A stretch of 64,000 nt of DNA. Source: Afipia sp. (GTDB lineage Bacteria; Pseudomonadota; Alphaproteobacteria; Rhizobiales; Xanthobacteraceae). Within the stretch, counting starts at the first letter, position 1, and each line of letters begins with the position of its first letter. The DNA is taken from assembly GCA_024707075.1 (NCBI GenBank), contig JANQAK010000001.1, forward strand, positions 62,001 through 126,000. Reading direction: 5' to 3'. The notes beneath the pieces are model-generated. The model made no database searches and was not told where the DNA came from. It saw nothing but the letters and a program-made list of their open reading frames with translations. Positions 1 through 8,763 of this stretch are shown here, piece by piece. The translations under genes were made by a program, and so were the position numbers.

Positions 1-1148
1 ACGGTGAACAGCATGGACAACGGGATCACGAACGCCGTTGCGATCGCCGCCTTGAAGTTCCCGAGGATCAAAAACAGAATGACGATGACGAGAAGCGCAC
101 CTTCCACGAGATTCTTTTCCACGGTTGCGATCGTGGCTTCAACGAGATGGGTACGGTCGTAGATCGCGCGGGCCGTCACGCCTTCCGGAAGCGACCGGCC
201 GATCTGTTCGAGCTTCGCGGCAACGCGCTGCGCAACCGTACGACTGTTCTCGCCGATCAGAAGCATCGCGGTGCCCAGCACCATTTCTTTGCCGTTCAGC
301 GTGGCCGCGCCGGTTCGAAGATCCTTGCCCTCTTTCACGTCGGCAACGTCGGAAATACGAACGGGCACGCCATTGCGCGACCCGATGACCACCTCCTTGA
401 TCTCTTCGATGTTGGCGACTTGTCCGGGCGTGCGCACCAGATATTGCTCGCCGTTGCGCTCGATATATCCGGCGCCGACATTGGCATTATTGGCAGCAAG
501 CGCAGACATGATGTCGCGAAAGCTAAGCTTGTAGGCCATCAATTGCGCCGGATCGGGGAGCACATGAAACTGCTTCTCGAAGCCGCCGATGGTGTTGACT
601 TCGATCACGCCCGAAGTGTTTCGCAGTTGCGGTTTGATGATCCAGTCCTGAATCGTCCGCAGATCCGTCGGGGTGAATTCCTCGCCGTTGGGTTTGAGCG
701 CTCCTGGCTTGGCCTCAACCGTATACAGATAGATTTCTCCGAGACCGGTCGAAATTGGGCCCATCGCCGTTTCGACACCCGTGGGCAGGCTGTCCTTGAC
801 CTGCTGAATGCGCTCATTGACAAGTTGCCGCGCGAAATAAATGTCAGTGCCGTCTTTAAAGACGACGGTTACCTGGCTCAGCCCATATCGTGACAGTGAC
901 CGAGTGTTAAGCAGGTTAGGAAGACCGCCCATCCCGGTTTCAATCGGAAACGTGATCCGCTGTTCCACCTCTAGCGGTGAGTAGCCGGGGGCGCTGGTAT
1001 TGATCTGAACTTGAACGTTGGTGATGTCGGGCACCGCATCGATCGGCAGGCGCGTGAAATTCCACGCTCCGAACGCTGCCATGAGCACAGCACCGATCAT
1101 CACCAGCCACCTCTGGCGGATGGAAAACGAAAGGATACCGTCAATCAT
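1..1148 (-). CDS. czcA: Heavy-metal RND efflux pump, inner-membrane subunit (CzcA/CusA family), 3' part missing
   Basis: Reading the minus strand from the ATG at 1148 gives about 382 residues, starting MIDGILSFSIRQRW, that run off the left edge. An N-terminal membrane helix (about residues 12-32) is followed by the periplasmic porter region with family-typical stretches such as PDITNVQVQ, GMGGLPNLLNTRSLSRYG and ENSRTVAQRVAAKL, then the start of the second helix (ALLVIVILFLILGNF). HME-RND proteins are about 1030-1080 residues and expel Zn, Co, Cd, Ni or Cu/Ag by proton exchange in a CzcCBA complex. The metal-determining motif in TM4 lies outside the window, so the substrate cannot be read. The start overlaps the stop of the upstream PII-like gene (ATGATTGA), indicating translational coupling in the czcC-czcB-PII-czcA operon. 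Confidence 0.93.
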   Translation of the reverse strand, partial: MIDGILSFSIRQRWLVMIGAVLMAAFGAWNFTRLPIDAVPDITNVQVQINTSAPGYSPLEVEQRITFPIETGMGGLPNLLNTRSLSRYGLSQVTVVFKDGTDIYFARQLVNERIQQVKDSLPTGVETAMGPISTGLGEIYLYTVEAKPGALKPNGEEFTPTDLRTIQDWIIKPQLRNTSGVIEVNTIGGFEKQFHVLPDPAQLMAYKLSFRDIMSALAANNANVGAGYIERNGEQYLVRTPGQVANIEEIKEVVIGSRNGVPVRISDVADVKEGKDLRTGAATLNGKEMVLGTAMLLIGENSRTVAQRVAAKLEQIGRSLPEGVTARAIYDRTHLVEATIATVEKNLVEGALLVIVILFLILGNFKAAIATAFVIPLSMLFT

Positions 1149-1506
1149 TGGACTTCTCCGGACGTTTGCCGATTTCCCGGATGCGAGCGAAAGAATGGAT
1201 GGGCGTTATGAACACGACGCCATCTCCCTTTCTGCCGGTCCAGGCTGCAGACGCGATGCGGTCACGAATCTCATCGGCCAGTTCGGATCGGCACACCAGT
1301 CTGAGTTCGAGAAAATTATGATATGTGAGATCGAATTCGGTCGAGACATAGGCGCCGCCTTGCCCTCGTCCTCGCCCCTGACCACGGGTTTCGGTGAATG
1401 TGAAACCCGGAAAATCAGGCAGGTCGTGAAGCATGCGCACCACGTGCCCTTCCATGTGCGGCCTAATCAGCGCTGTTACCAGCATCATGTCGTGATCAGT
1501 GTTCAT
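1141..1506 (-). CDS. PII-like signalling protein within the czc operon
   Basis: This 121-residue protein resembles the PII (GlnB/GlnK) fold: a beta-alpha start MMLVTALIRPHMEGHVVRML, a glycine/arginine-rich stretch RGQGRGRGQGG where the T-loop would be, and the B/C-loop signature TGRKGDGVVFITPI followed by RIREIG. The uridylylated T-loop tyrosine context of GlnB is absent, so it is a PII-like relative rather than a nitrogen regulator. The ATG at 1506 overlaps the end of czcB (ATGAACACTGA) and its stop overlaps the czcA start. Such proteins occur in many czc/cus operons, and a role in sensing metals or nucleotides to tune the pump is inference. An upstream extension of the frame to 1581 lies inside czcB and is not used. 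Confidence 0.8.
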   Translation of the reverse strand: MNTDHDMMLVTALIRPHMEGHVVRMLHDLPDFPGFTFTETRGQGRGRGQGGAYVSTEFDLTYHNFLELRLVCRSELADEIRDRIASAAWTGRKGDGVVFITPIHSFARIREIGKRPEKSND

Positions 1507-2446
1507 GCGAAGCCGATCCTTTTGCCATCTCTGCCTTGACGATAAAACTGTTCTGGGCGGCATAGACGTCGCCCTCCACAAGGCCGAATGCTATTTCGAC
1601 GATTTCCGGGTCGCGCCCGCCAAGTTCGACATCGCGGACTTCAAACTTGTCGCCGTTGCGGACGAACACAACGGTTCGATTTTCCACTGTCTGCAGCGCG
1701 GACGATTTCACCGCGACATTCACCTTCTTCGCCGACAACGACAGCCGACCAGTAATGAATAGGCCCGGACGCAGCCGTTGATCTAAATTTGGCACGATGG
1801 CTCTCGCGATTGCGCTCTGGGTGTCGCTGCTTCCGATTGGAGCCAGATAGGCAATCTTCGTTTCGATCGGCGGACCACCATCGGCAGGATCGACAAAAAC
1901 CTGGTCGCCGACGCTGACGCGGTTCAGATCGCGGCGGTAGACAGAAAGATCCACCCAGACGGTCGACAGATCCGCGATAACAAACGCCGGCTTTTGCTCG
2001 GAAACGTATTCGCCCAGTGTGGTCTGGCGATCGATCACCGTACCCGCGAGAGACGCCTTCAGTTCATAAGGCGTAAGGCTCTGGTTGCTCTCGACGATCG
2101 CAAGAACATCGCCCTTTTGGACGCGATCGCCGACCCGCTTGCGGGTTTCGCGCACGATTCCGGGAAATCTTGGCGTGACCTGCACCAGCGATTCCTGGTT
2201 TGGCTGGACAACGCCGTTCAACAGCAGGCTATCGCGCAAGACGCCGGGTGATGCCTTGGCAAGTTCGATACCGGCTGCGGCCACTTTGGCGTCGCTCATT
2301 TCGACCCCTTCGGAATGTTCTTCCTTTTCCACCTTTTCCGTCGAGCCTGGTTTGGGAGTTGCCGGCGCCAGCAACCGATAGCCGCCATAAGCAAGCGTCC
2401 CGACAACTAGCAAAAACACCGAGTACCGAATTAGTCCTTTGATCAT
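1496..2446 (-). CDS. czcB: RND efflux periplasmic adaptor (CzcB/HlyD family)
   Basis: A 316-residue membrane-fusion protein. Residues 5-25 form an N-terminal anchor (LIRYSVFLLVVGTLAYGGY). Next come a charged linker, a barrel-sandwich/lipoyl half (VTPRFPGIVRETRKRVGDRVQKGD), the second half (LAGTVIDRQTTLGEYVSEQKP), a beta-barrel region (STVWVDLSVYRRDLNRVSVGDQVFV) and the membrane-proximal domain near the C-terminus. It links the CzcA pump to the CzcC outer-membrane channel. It is shorter than classical CzcB of Cupriavidus and lacks a visible His-rich metal-binding N-terminus, though it ends in SHEH. Its ATG overlaps the czcC stop by four bases (ATGA). Confidence 0.92.
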   Translation of the reverse strand: MIKGLIRYSVFLLVVGTLAYGGYRLLAPATPKPGSTEKVEKEEHSEGVEMSDAKVAAAGIELAKASPGVLRDSLLLNGVVQPNQESLVQVTPRFPGIVRETRKRVGDRVQKGDVLAIVESNQSLTPYELKASLAGTVIDRQTTLGEYVSEQKPAFVIADLSTVWVDLSVYRRDLNRVSVGDQVFVDPADGGPPIETKIAYLAPIGSSDTQSAIARAIVPNLDQRLRPGLFITGRLSLSAKKVNVAVKSSALQTVENRTVVFVRNGDKFEVRDVELGGRDPEIVEIAFGLVEGDVYAAQNSFIVKAEMAKGSASHEH

Positions 2447-3719
2447 CTTGAACTCTCGCGGGTTAGCGAAAACGGGTTACCGACGAGACCTTCGATCGTC
2501 GCGATGGCGATATGGAAATTCTGCAAGGCCTCCTGCTCGCGAAGGAGCGCCTGCAAAACCGAGCCCCGGACGTCGAGCAGCTCGAGCAAGGTGAACCTGC
2601 CTTGCGTGTAGCCGCTCAGGATAGTCTCAGAAGCGCTGCGCGCCTTCGGGATGACCGAAGACCGCAGCAGCTTGAGTTCCGCAAGCGCTCCAGTCAGCGT
2701 GTCGTAGGCACGGCCCGCGATGCTGATGAGGACGAGCTTGTTGATGGCGCGCTCGGCATTGGTCTTTGCCAACGACTCCTGGGCCGCGATGATGTTGCCG
2801 GTGTTTTGGTCGAAGATCGGCAACGGAATCGACACGCCCAAGCGCACGGCGTTGTCGTTGGTGTCCTGATAATGCCGCCAACCCGCCGAAATGCGCGGGT
2901 CAGGGATCGCTTTCAGGCGCGCGATGAGCAGTTCGGCATTGCGCTGGGCAGTGACGGCAGTCCACCGCATGAGCTGGGGATTGGCTTCGATGGCGTTGAC
3001 GACCGCCTGAAAAGAAGGTGGCTGGCCAATATTCGCAAGCCGCCCGACCGCGGTTCCGAAACGCGGACTGCTGTCGCCCATCAGGATGGCCAGATCACGC
3101 CGCGCTGTCGCCAATAGCGTTTTCGACCGCTCGCGTTCGACTCGAAACAGATCGGCCGCGACCTGGGCCCGCAGGGTCTCGGCTGGCGACGAAGCGCCCT
3201 CCTGGACGCGTTTTTGAAGCAGTGGAATGAGCGTATCGAAGCTTGCAATCTGCTCGTCGAAGATCTCGATCCGGCGTTGGGCGCTGATAATCGTGATGAA
3301 CGCGATCGCGGTTTCCGAGAGGACTTCGAGACGCGTCGCGCGCCTTTGCCAGACCGCGCTTCCTACGCCGGCTTCGCCGGCGGCAAGACGAGCTTCGCGC
3401 TTCCCTCCAAGCTCGACGAGTTGGCTGAGCTGTAAAGTTGTCTCGGCAGATCGCGTTCCCTTGTAGGGACCCGAGCCAAGGGCACTATCCAGTTCAAAGG
3501 AAACGTCAGGATTAGGCAACGCTCCAGCCTGAATGCGAAGCCCCCTGCTATCCCGATATCGCGTTCAGCGGCTGTTAAGCGCGGATTAGCCGACAGCGCC
3601 CGCTGCAGGGCCTGCGGCAGCGAAATGGAGCGCGTGGGACGCGGTTCGGTGGCTGCAGCGGGAATTGTTATCATAAGCAATGCGCAAATCACGCGCAAAG
3701 CCGTTCGGACGAAAGACAT
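2443..3719 (-). pseudogene. czcC: RND efflux outer-membrane channel (CzcC/TolC family), frameshifted
   Basis: The minus strand encodes a start with signal peptide, MSFVRTALRVICALLMITIP, followed by SLPQALQRALSANPRLTAAERDIG. The frame is then lost at the run of five C (five G on the coding strand) at 3541-3545. The rest continues in another frame from ALPNPDVSFELDSALG to the stop at 2443. One additional G restores a continuous TolC-like protein of about 425 residues (GGLRIQAGALPNPD), which matches the usual OEP domain at this point. The second frame carries both OEP repeats, including LVELGGKREARL and SIPLPIFDQNTGNI. Function would be the outer-membrane duct of CzcCBA. Whether the lesion is real decay or a homopolymer read error cannot be told from sequence alone. 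Confidence 0.85.
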
Positions 3720-3784
3720 AATACTGACCTGAAAACGGAGAAACGGCGACGCGAGAGAGCCGCGTCGCTACGACAACGTTCAGA

Positions 3785-4168
3785 TCAGATTTTTGGGGGT
3801 GGCGTGTCGAGCCGGGGGTGGTCTTCGACCAGGAGCGTCGGTTCCCTGAATCGTGGCCCAATAAGCTGAGCCGAAGGAGTCGCAACCCGGGCCAGGACCG
3901 GCGCTAAAATCGGTGCATAGACTTGACAATACTCACCGCCGGCGGACAATTTTTCGGAGTTTCCGTCGTCGAGACCGTCCGTTGCCAAACTCGCTTCAAG
4001 CGCAATCGTTGTTGGAATGACCTTGAAACCTGTGATCGTTTCGTTCACATGCGCGGTCGCATGGGCCAGTCCAACAAAAAGATAAACGAACGCCAGGAAC
4101 ATCACCAGCGCCGGGCGAATGCGCAGCGCTCGTTGATCAAATAGATTCCGGCTGGCCCGATGTTCCAT
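3785..4168 (-). CDS. Small membrane-anchored or secreted hypothetical protein leading the czc operon
   Basis: Not assigned to a family with confidence. From the ATG at 4168 the product is about 127 residues: a basic N-terminus (MEHRASRNLFDQRALRIRP), one hydrophobic helix (ALVMFLAFVYLFVGLAHATAHV) that could be a signal sequence or anchor, then a soluble tail with a single Cys (GEYCQVYAPIL) and a proline-rich end. It lies directly upstream of czcC on the same strand, the position held by small CzcI- or CopL-like proteins in other metal operons, so a periplasmic metal-related role is plausible but inferred only from position. Thirteen in-frame codons before this ATG were not used. Confidence 0.6.
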   Translation of the reverse strand: MEHRASRNLFDQRALRIRPALVMFLAFVYLFVGLAHATAHVNETITGFKVIPTTIALEASLATDGLDDGNSEKLSAGGEYCQVYAPILAPVLARVATPSAQLIGPRFREPTLLVEDHPRLDTPPPKI

Positions 4169-4304
4169 ATGGTCCGAATAGCAAATTCCGTTACTGAACA
4201 CTATCACAAATTGCCTGAAATCAGCTTGCCCGGAGTTTGATTTTCACCCGAAATTACCCTAGCGGTGGTTCAGTCAGTCGATTGCGACACTTTGAGGCAC
4301 ATAC

Positions 4305-5216
4305 ATGGGTGAAGGTCATTCGCACGGAGGAACTATCCCATCGGCGGCTGGCCGACACCGGAAACCTCTCTATATCGCGCTCGCGCTGACCTTGACTTAC
4401 ATGACCGCCGAAATCGTCGGCGGGATTTGGACCGGAAGCCTTGCGCTGATCGCCGACGCCGCGCACATGGGAACCGACGCCGGCGGCTTAGCTCTGGCGT
4501 TGTTTGCAATTTACTTCGCCCAGAAGGCAGCAACTTCACAAAAGACGTATGGCTATCTGCGCACTGAAATCCTCGCCGCATTGACCAATGCCGTGGTGCT
4601 GTTGCTGCTGACGGTTTACATTCTTTATGAGGCTTACAAACGATTTCTGTCGCCGCCCGAAATTCTCAGCGGACCGATGCTTGCCGTCGCGGCGGTCGGC
4701 CTTGTCGTCAATCTCATCAGCATGAAGCTGCTTTCGGCTGGCTCTTCGGAAAGCCTCAACGTTCAGGGTGCCTATTTCGAGGTGCTCAGCGATATGCTCG
4801 GTTCGCTGGGGGTGATCGCCGCCGCCCTGATCATCATGTACACCGGCTGGACCTTGGCCGATCCCATCATCGGCGCCGGCATCGGCCTGTTTATCGTGCC
4901 CCGAACCTGGACGCTGTTGAAGCAAGCCGTCCATGTCCTGATGGAGGGGGTTCCGGTCGAAGTTGATGTGCCTTCACTTGAAAAGGCATTGTTGGAAATT
5001 CCCGGTGTGACCGCCATTCATGATTTGCACGTCTGGACCATTACGTCCGGAACGGATTCATTGACCGGCCACGTGGTTGTCACCGACATGAAAGACGCAC
5101 GGGCAATCCTGATGAACGCAAAGGCCGTTCTCAAGGAGAAATTCAAGATCGATCATGTGACGATTCAGATCGAGGACGAGGAAATGCGAACGGCCGAGCC
5201 TGTGCTGCGCATCTGA
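4305..5216 (+). CDS. Cation diffusion facilitator (CzcD/ZitB-type Zn2+ exporter)
   Basis: A 303-residue CDF protein with six predicted membrane helices and a C-terminal cytoplasmic ferredoxin-like domain (VEVDVPSLEKALLEIPGVTAIHDLHVW). CDF carriers swap cytoplasmic Zn/Cd/Co for protons. The TM2 half of the transport site is canonical for zinc CDFs (D51-A-A-H54-M-G-T-D58). In TM5 the usual HxxxD is E159-V-L-S-D163. The N-terminus has a short His motif (GHSHGG). It is divergently oriented to the czc operon across a gap of about 130 bp, which presumably holds both promoters. The cytoplasmic domain retains the typical HDLHVW stretch. Confidence 0.92.
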   Translation: MGEGHSHGGTIPSAAGRHRKPLYIALALTLTYMTAEIVGGIWTGSLALIADAAHMGTDAGGLALALFAIYFAQKAATSQKTYGYLRTEILAALTNAVVLLLLTVYILYEAYKRFLSPPEILSGPMLAVAAVGLVVNLISMKLLSAGSSESLNVQGAYFEVLSDMLGSLGVIAAALIIMYTGWTLADPIIGAGIGLFIVPRTWTLLKQAVHVLMEGVPVEVDVPSLEKALLEIPGVTAIHDLHVWTITSGTDSLTGHVVVTDMKDARAILMNAKAVLKEKFKIDHVTIQIEDEEMRTAEPVLRI

Positions 5217-5348
5217 AGCTGTCCTGTCGGTCCCCGACCTACACGAAGTTGCCTGCCGCCCGATCAGCCATTGCATCAGTCTGATTCCGGAATGCTGGCG
5301 AAAATTTGAACCAAATAGAGAGTTAAAAATATTCGGCACCGCAACGGC

Positions 5349-5993
5349 TCAGCTGCGGCGTGCGCAGATTATGGCGATGCGGCCGACCATCTCGGAAACG
5401 GTGTTCACGCGACGCACACCATCAAACCCTGCCTTCTTAATTAAGTTCAACCATCTGCCGTCGAGATGGGACTTCGCGGTCTCAGCGCCGAACAAGTAGC
5501 CGGTGCCGCGAAGTGCGTGGATCTCGCGCGGGTGCAGCGGTTGGTCGAAGTCGGCAATGTGCAGTGTACCGCCGTGCCGCAATACTCGCCTCATTTCCTT
5601 GAGGAGGGCAACCTTATCACTCAGCCGTAAAGGATGCAGCGCGAGCGATAAGATCACCTTGTCGAATGATGCAGCACGGCAATCGATGCAGTACTGATCC
5701 CCGTGCAAAAGCTCGAGATTGCTTAAGGGGTCGCGGACGCTCGTGTTTGATCCCGCAGGCTGTACGGCAGAAAAATGTACTGCGGGATACTGACGTGCAA
5801 GCACCTCGCACAAGCTGCACCCCTCCGCGCTCACCTCCAGGACTCGCTCGCCTGAACGTAGCGCGGCCTCCTGTATTAGTGGCTCCCGCCAGTTTCGCGC
5901 CCGAATCGTTAACCGGTAGCCCCATTTACATACGAACATGAGCAAGCGAACGCGCACCGAACTCATAAGTGATGAACGGCAAGTTATAGGCAT
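5349..5993 (-). CDS. Class I SAM-dependent methyltransferase
   Basis: From the ATG at 5993 the protein is about 214 residues with a Rossmann methyltransferase core: motif I RVLEVSAEGCSLCEVLA, an acidic or aromatic turn after motif II, LLHGDQYCIDC, motif IV/V ASFDKVILSLALHPL, and the post-motif region LLKEMRRVLRHGGTLHIADFDQP. The motif I glycines are partly replaced (EVSAEGC rather than DxGxGxG). The ATG follows one base after the stop of the upstream carrier gene, so translation is probably coupled; an alternative ATG is at 5966. The substrate is unknown. It does not show the spaced cysteines of ArsM, so arsenite methylation is not claimed despite the neighbour. Confidence 0.75.
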   Translation of the reverse strand: MPITCRSSLMSSVRVRLLMFVCKWGYRLTIRARNWREPLIQEAALRSGERVLEVSAEGCSLCEVLARQYPAVHFSAVQPAGSNTSVRDPLSNLELLHGDQYCIDCRAASFDKVILSLALHPLRLSDKVALLKEMRRVLRHGGTLHIADFDQPLHPREIHALRGTGYLFGAETAKSHLDGRWLNLIKKAGFDGVRRVNTVSEMVGRIAIICARRS

Positions 5994-5994
5994 G

Positions 5995-7038
5995 TCAGTG
6001 TGACCGCGTACGTGACTGTCTGTGTTTGCCACTATCCGTTCGCATCTGTTCAAGTTTGGCCGCGACGGACAATGACTGGGCCGGACCGAGTTTCCCGATG
6101 AAGCGAACATAGAGTAGTTCGCTGACCAACTCGACAAGCGTCTGCGCTACAATGACGGCAGGCAATACCGGGACTGCGCCGGGTATTGCAAATGCAATTG
6201 GTAGCACCACGAGCGAATTCCGTGTAGCAGCACTGAAGGCAACTGATCGGCCGGCCGGCGCATCGAGACGGAACAGTCGCCCAATGCTCCAACCGATCAA
6301 GGGCGCGGAAACCGCGAACGCTACATAAATTGGAAGCACGTGCAACACAGCATTCATTGCCGACCCAAGCCGCGGCACCACGGCGGCGGTGACCACGAAC
6401 AGGACAAGCGCTGTCGCCGGCACCGCCAGCATCCCCAACACCGTTGACACCCGAGTAATGGCGTTGCTGCTCGCAGCCCATAACTGCACGACGGCAGCGA
6501 GAACGAGAGGAACAGCAATCAACCACACGAATGCATGGACGAACGGCCCGAACTGCACGAGACCGGCGGCATCTTCTCCGAGCAACAGACCAAGATAAAT
6601 CGGTAGCAGCAGCATTTGCAGAATAAGCAGGGCCGGTGTCGTCGCCAGCAACAAACGGGCATCGGCTCGGCCCAGATGTGAAAACGTCACGACGTAATCG
6701 ATGCAAGGAGTGAGCAGCACCAAGAGCACACCAAGTCGCTCCATAGAGCCAGCAGGGAGGAGTTGAACAAGCGCCGCTACGAGAAGCGGAACGGCGATGA
6801 AGTTCGCGATGAGCAGAGCTGCGAGGAAATCGAGCCGAGCGAAATGTCGCCTGAGGTCTGCAAGCGGCACCTGTAGAAAGGTCACGAACAGCATCAGTGC
6901 GAGCGCAGGATTGACACCGGCCTCAAGAGTAGTCGTGCCAGGGAGAAGCAAGGCGCTTATGCCTGCCACCGCGACGGTACCAAAATAAATACCGATTTGC
7001 CGGTTCTCCAGAATAACCCTGATACTCTGACTGTCCAT
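5995..7038 (-). CDS. ACR3 / bile-acid:sodium-symporter family carrier, possible arsenite exporter
   Basis: A polytopic protein of about 347 residues with roughly ten hydrophobic helices. It belongs to the SBF/BART superfamily: LEAGVNPALALMLFVTFLQVP resembles the conserved early ACR3 region, and LLTPCIDYVVTFSHLGRAD holds the conserved TM4 cysteine region used by ACR3 arsenite exporters. The same subgroup is usually annotated only as arsenic resistance protein. The ATG at 7038 is preferred over an upstream in-frame ATG at 7110 because it precedes DSQSIRVILENRQIG, the normal family start. It forms a two-gene unit with the coupled methyltransferase downstream. The real substrate is uncertain, since no arsR or arsC is nearby. 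Confidence 0.78.
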   Translation of the reverse strand: MDSQSIRVILENRQIGIYFGTVAVAGISALLLPGTTTLEAGVNPALALMLFVTFLQVPLADLRRHFARLDFLAALLIANFIAVPLLVAALVQLLPAGSMERLGVLLVLLTPCIDYVVTFSHLGRADARLLLATTPALLILQMLLLPIYLGLLLGEDAAGLVQFGPFVHAFVWLIAVPLVLAAVVQLWAASSNAITRVSTVLGMLAVPATALVLFVVTAAVVPRLGSAMNAVLHVLPIYVAFAVSAPLIGWSIGRLFRLDAPAGRSVAFSAATRNSLVVLPIAFAIPGAVPVLPAVIVAQTLVELVSELLYVRFIGKLGPAQSLSVAAKLEQMRTDSGKHRQSRTRSH

Positions 7039-7224
7039 TCTCTCTCTCGCCTTGGCTCGGTTATGAGCGGAATCGGAGCTTTCTATGGTCAGCGGCCGAC
7101 TTCCAGCCACCCTTCAACGGCTTGAATTTTCATGCTGCTTAATGTCGTGCAGCTGACCATGCTCACCGATATGCCGCTTCGCGACCTCCCCAAATTCCCA
7201 TCTCAACGCTTGTAAAGTAACATG

Positions 7225-8208
7225 TTATTGGATTGGCATTTCTAGCGGCGCTCCCTTTAACGCCTCCGGCCGACTAACTTCGGCGACGTTGAAGCTCACA
7301 TATGAGGGTGCCGAGTCCAATAAGCGCCGATAGCTTTTGTGCATGTCTCCATCGAGATAAACGCGTTTGAATGCACTAGCGCCGGAGCGGACAAGCTGAG
7401 CTACCTGTTGGGTGTCGTTGCGTTGCTTTTCCTCAACAAGTGCCGCTGTTTCTGGTTCATACACCAATTCCGGGCAGGGCCGAGAGGCGCGAAGCGGGCC
7501 CCGAGGCGCGCTCGCATTGAAAACGTAGTTCCCGCCGCACGCGTCAACTGTAGGCTCGTGACGCACAACCTCGAAATGATCCGAACCTTCCTTCAGGTTC
7601 TTCCAAAACGCAAAATTCGGATCGGCACGGTATTTGGCCAGATTCTCAGCTGTCATGCGAAACGGTAATGCTTGAACTTGGATGCCCTTTTGGCCACCGG
7701 CGAACGCCTCCCGCGCAAGCGCATATATTTCAGCCATCCCGTCATTCGTCATCGCGTAGCATCCGCTCGAAGTGCATTCACCATGCACCATCAAATGACG
7801 TCCAGATCGACCGTGCGCCCGATCGACCTCGTTCGGAAATCCCAGATCGAATGAAAGAAAGAGCTCCGAGCGAGGGTTCATTTGCTTAGGCGTAACGAGA
7901 TAAAATCCTTCGGGGGCCTGACGGTCTCCTTCCCGATTTTTCGGACCTAACTGGCCGGACCATCGACAAATGCCGTACGTCTTCAGCAAAGCGTAACGGC
8001 CGCTGCTCTCGCGTTTCCACACTTCAAGTTCATTTTCCTGTTTGAAGATGCGCACCAAGATCGGGTCTGACGAGGTCATTCCCTTGGCCTGCATGTCTGA
8101 CAATAAGACCGTGGGTATCGACCGCAGATGCTTAGCAGCGTCAAATTGAGGCGTCGAACATCCCAGGAGAAGGACTGAAACCATAAGTGTGGCGATGATC
8201 TTCGACAA
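7225..8208 (-). CDS. L,D-transpeptidase (YkuD/YafK-type) lipoprotein
   Basis: A 327-residue protein with a lipoprotein signal peptide (VSVLLLGC, acylated Cys at residue 17) and a YkuD-type catalytic region, HLMVHGECTSSGCYAMT, containing the HG and SxGC motif with the nucleophilic cysteine. Upstream blocks such as VRIFKQENELEVWKR and APEGFYLVTPKQMNP fit the YafK (murein L,D-transpeptidase/hydrolase) group. It would act on periplasmic peptidoglycan cross-links or on attachment of lipoprotein to murein. The start is a TTG at 8208; the first ATG (8184) would leave no basic n-region before the hydrophobic core. It lies downstream of lspA, the enzyme that would mature such lipoproteins. Confidence 0.85.
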   Translation of the reverse strand: MSKIIATLMVSVLLLGCSTPQFDAAKHLRSIPTVLLSDMQAKGMTSSDPILVRIFKQENELEVWKRESSGRYALLKTYGICRWSGQLGPKNREGDRQAPEGFYLVTPKQMNPRSELFLSFDLGFPNEVDRAHGRSGRHLMVHGECTSSGCYAMTNDGMAEIYALAREAFAGGQKGIQVQALPFRMTAENLAKYRADPNFAFWKNLKEGSDHFEVVRHEPTVDACGGNYVFNASAPRGPLRASRPCPELVYEPETAALVEEKQRNDTQQVAQLVRSGASAFKRVYLDGDMHKSYRRLLDSAPSYVSFNVAEVSRPEALKGAPLEMPIQ

Positions 8209-8253
8209 TTCGAACTCCGAAGCGTTATAGAGTGCAAGCCGTGCTTACAAACA

Positions 8254-8744
8254 TCAGCGTTCTTCTTGTGTGCTTGCCGTGTTGGCCCTGCCCGGTTGTG
8301 TGACGAAATGCAACATCAGCAGAGATGTTCCGCAGACGATCCCGACGTCGGCCATGTTGAAGGCCGGCCAGTGCCAATTCCCGAGATGAAAATCCAAAAA
8401 TCAGGTACGGCACCGCGCCGTAAGCGGTCCGTGGCATTCCCGAGCGCTCCACCGACGATCAAGCCGATGGCAACGCGCACGAATGGGACGTTAGCGCGAC
8501 CCAGCCAGACCAAAAGGGCTGCGGACATCGCGATCGCGAATGCCACGAAAATCCACGCCGGAACGCCAAGGCCTCCAAACAGCCCAAAGCTAACTCCGGT
8601 ATTCCAGCCCAGCACTATGTTAAAAAACGGCGTAAGGCCGATCGCCGCTGGCGGATTCATGAGATGATTGAGTATCCACCATTTGGTGGCTTGGTCTATG
8701 ATGTACCACGTTGCAGCCACCGCCAGTGTTGCTCGCATTATCAC
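8254..8744 (-). pseudogene. lspA: Lipoprotein signal peptidase II (LspA), frameshifted near the C-terminus
   Basis: The frame from 8744 (GTG; ATG at 8738) encodes WYIIDQATKWWI, NTGVSFGL and the catalytic blocks [19 protein letters not shown], with both active-site aspartates. It then breaks at a five-A run on the plus strand (8396-8400). One extra T on the coding strand restores the expected LspA end [20 protein letters not shown] and a natural C-terminus with a stop at 8254, about 163 residues in all. Without correction the protein ends at 8316 and lacks the last helix. It sits between ccdA and an L,D-transpeptidase and close to a metal P-type ATPase, an association known from pbr-type lead operons, so it may be a metal-island copy rather than the housekeeping gene. 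Confidence 0.85.
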
Positions 8745-8763
8745 ACTCCACCTGCGCGCCTAC

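Noticed and set aside
147-893. Open frame of 248 codons on the plus strand
   Set aside because: It is antisense to the clearly coding czcA region on the minus strand, and its translation has no domain-like features.
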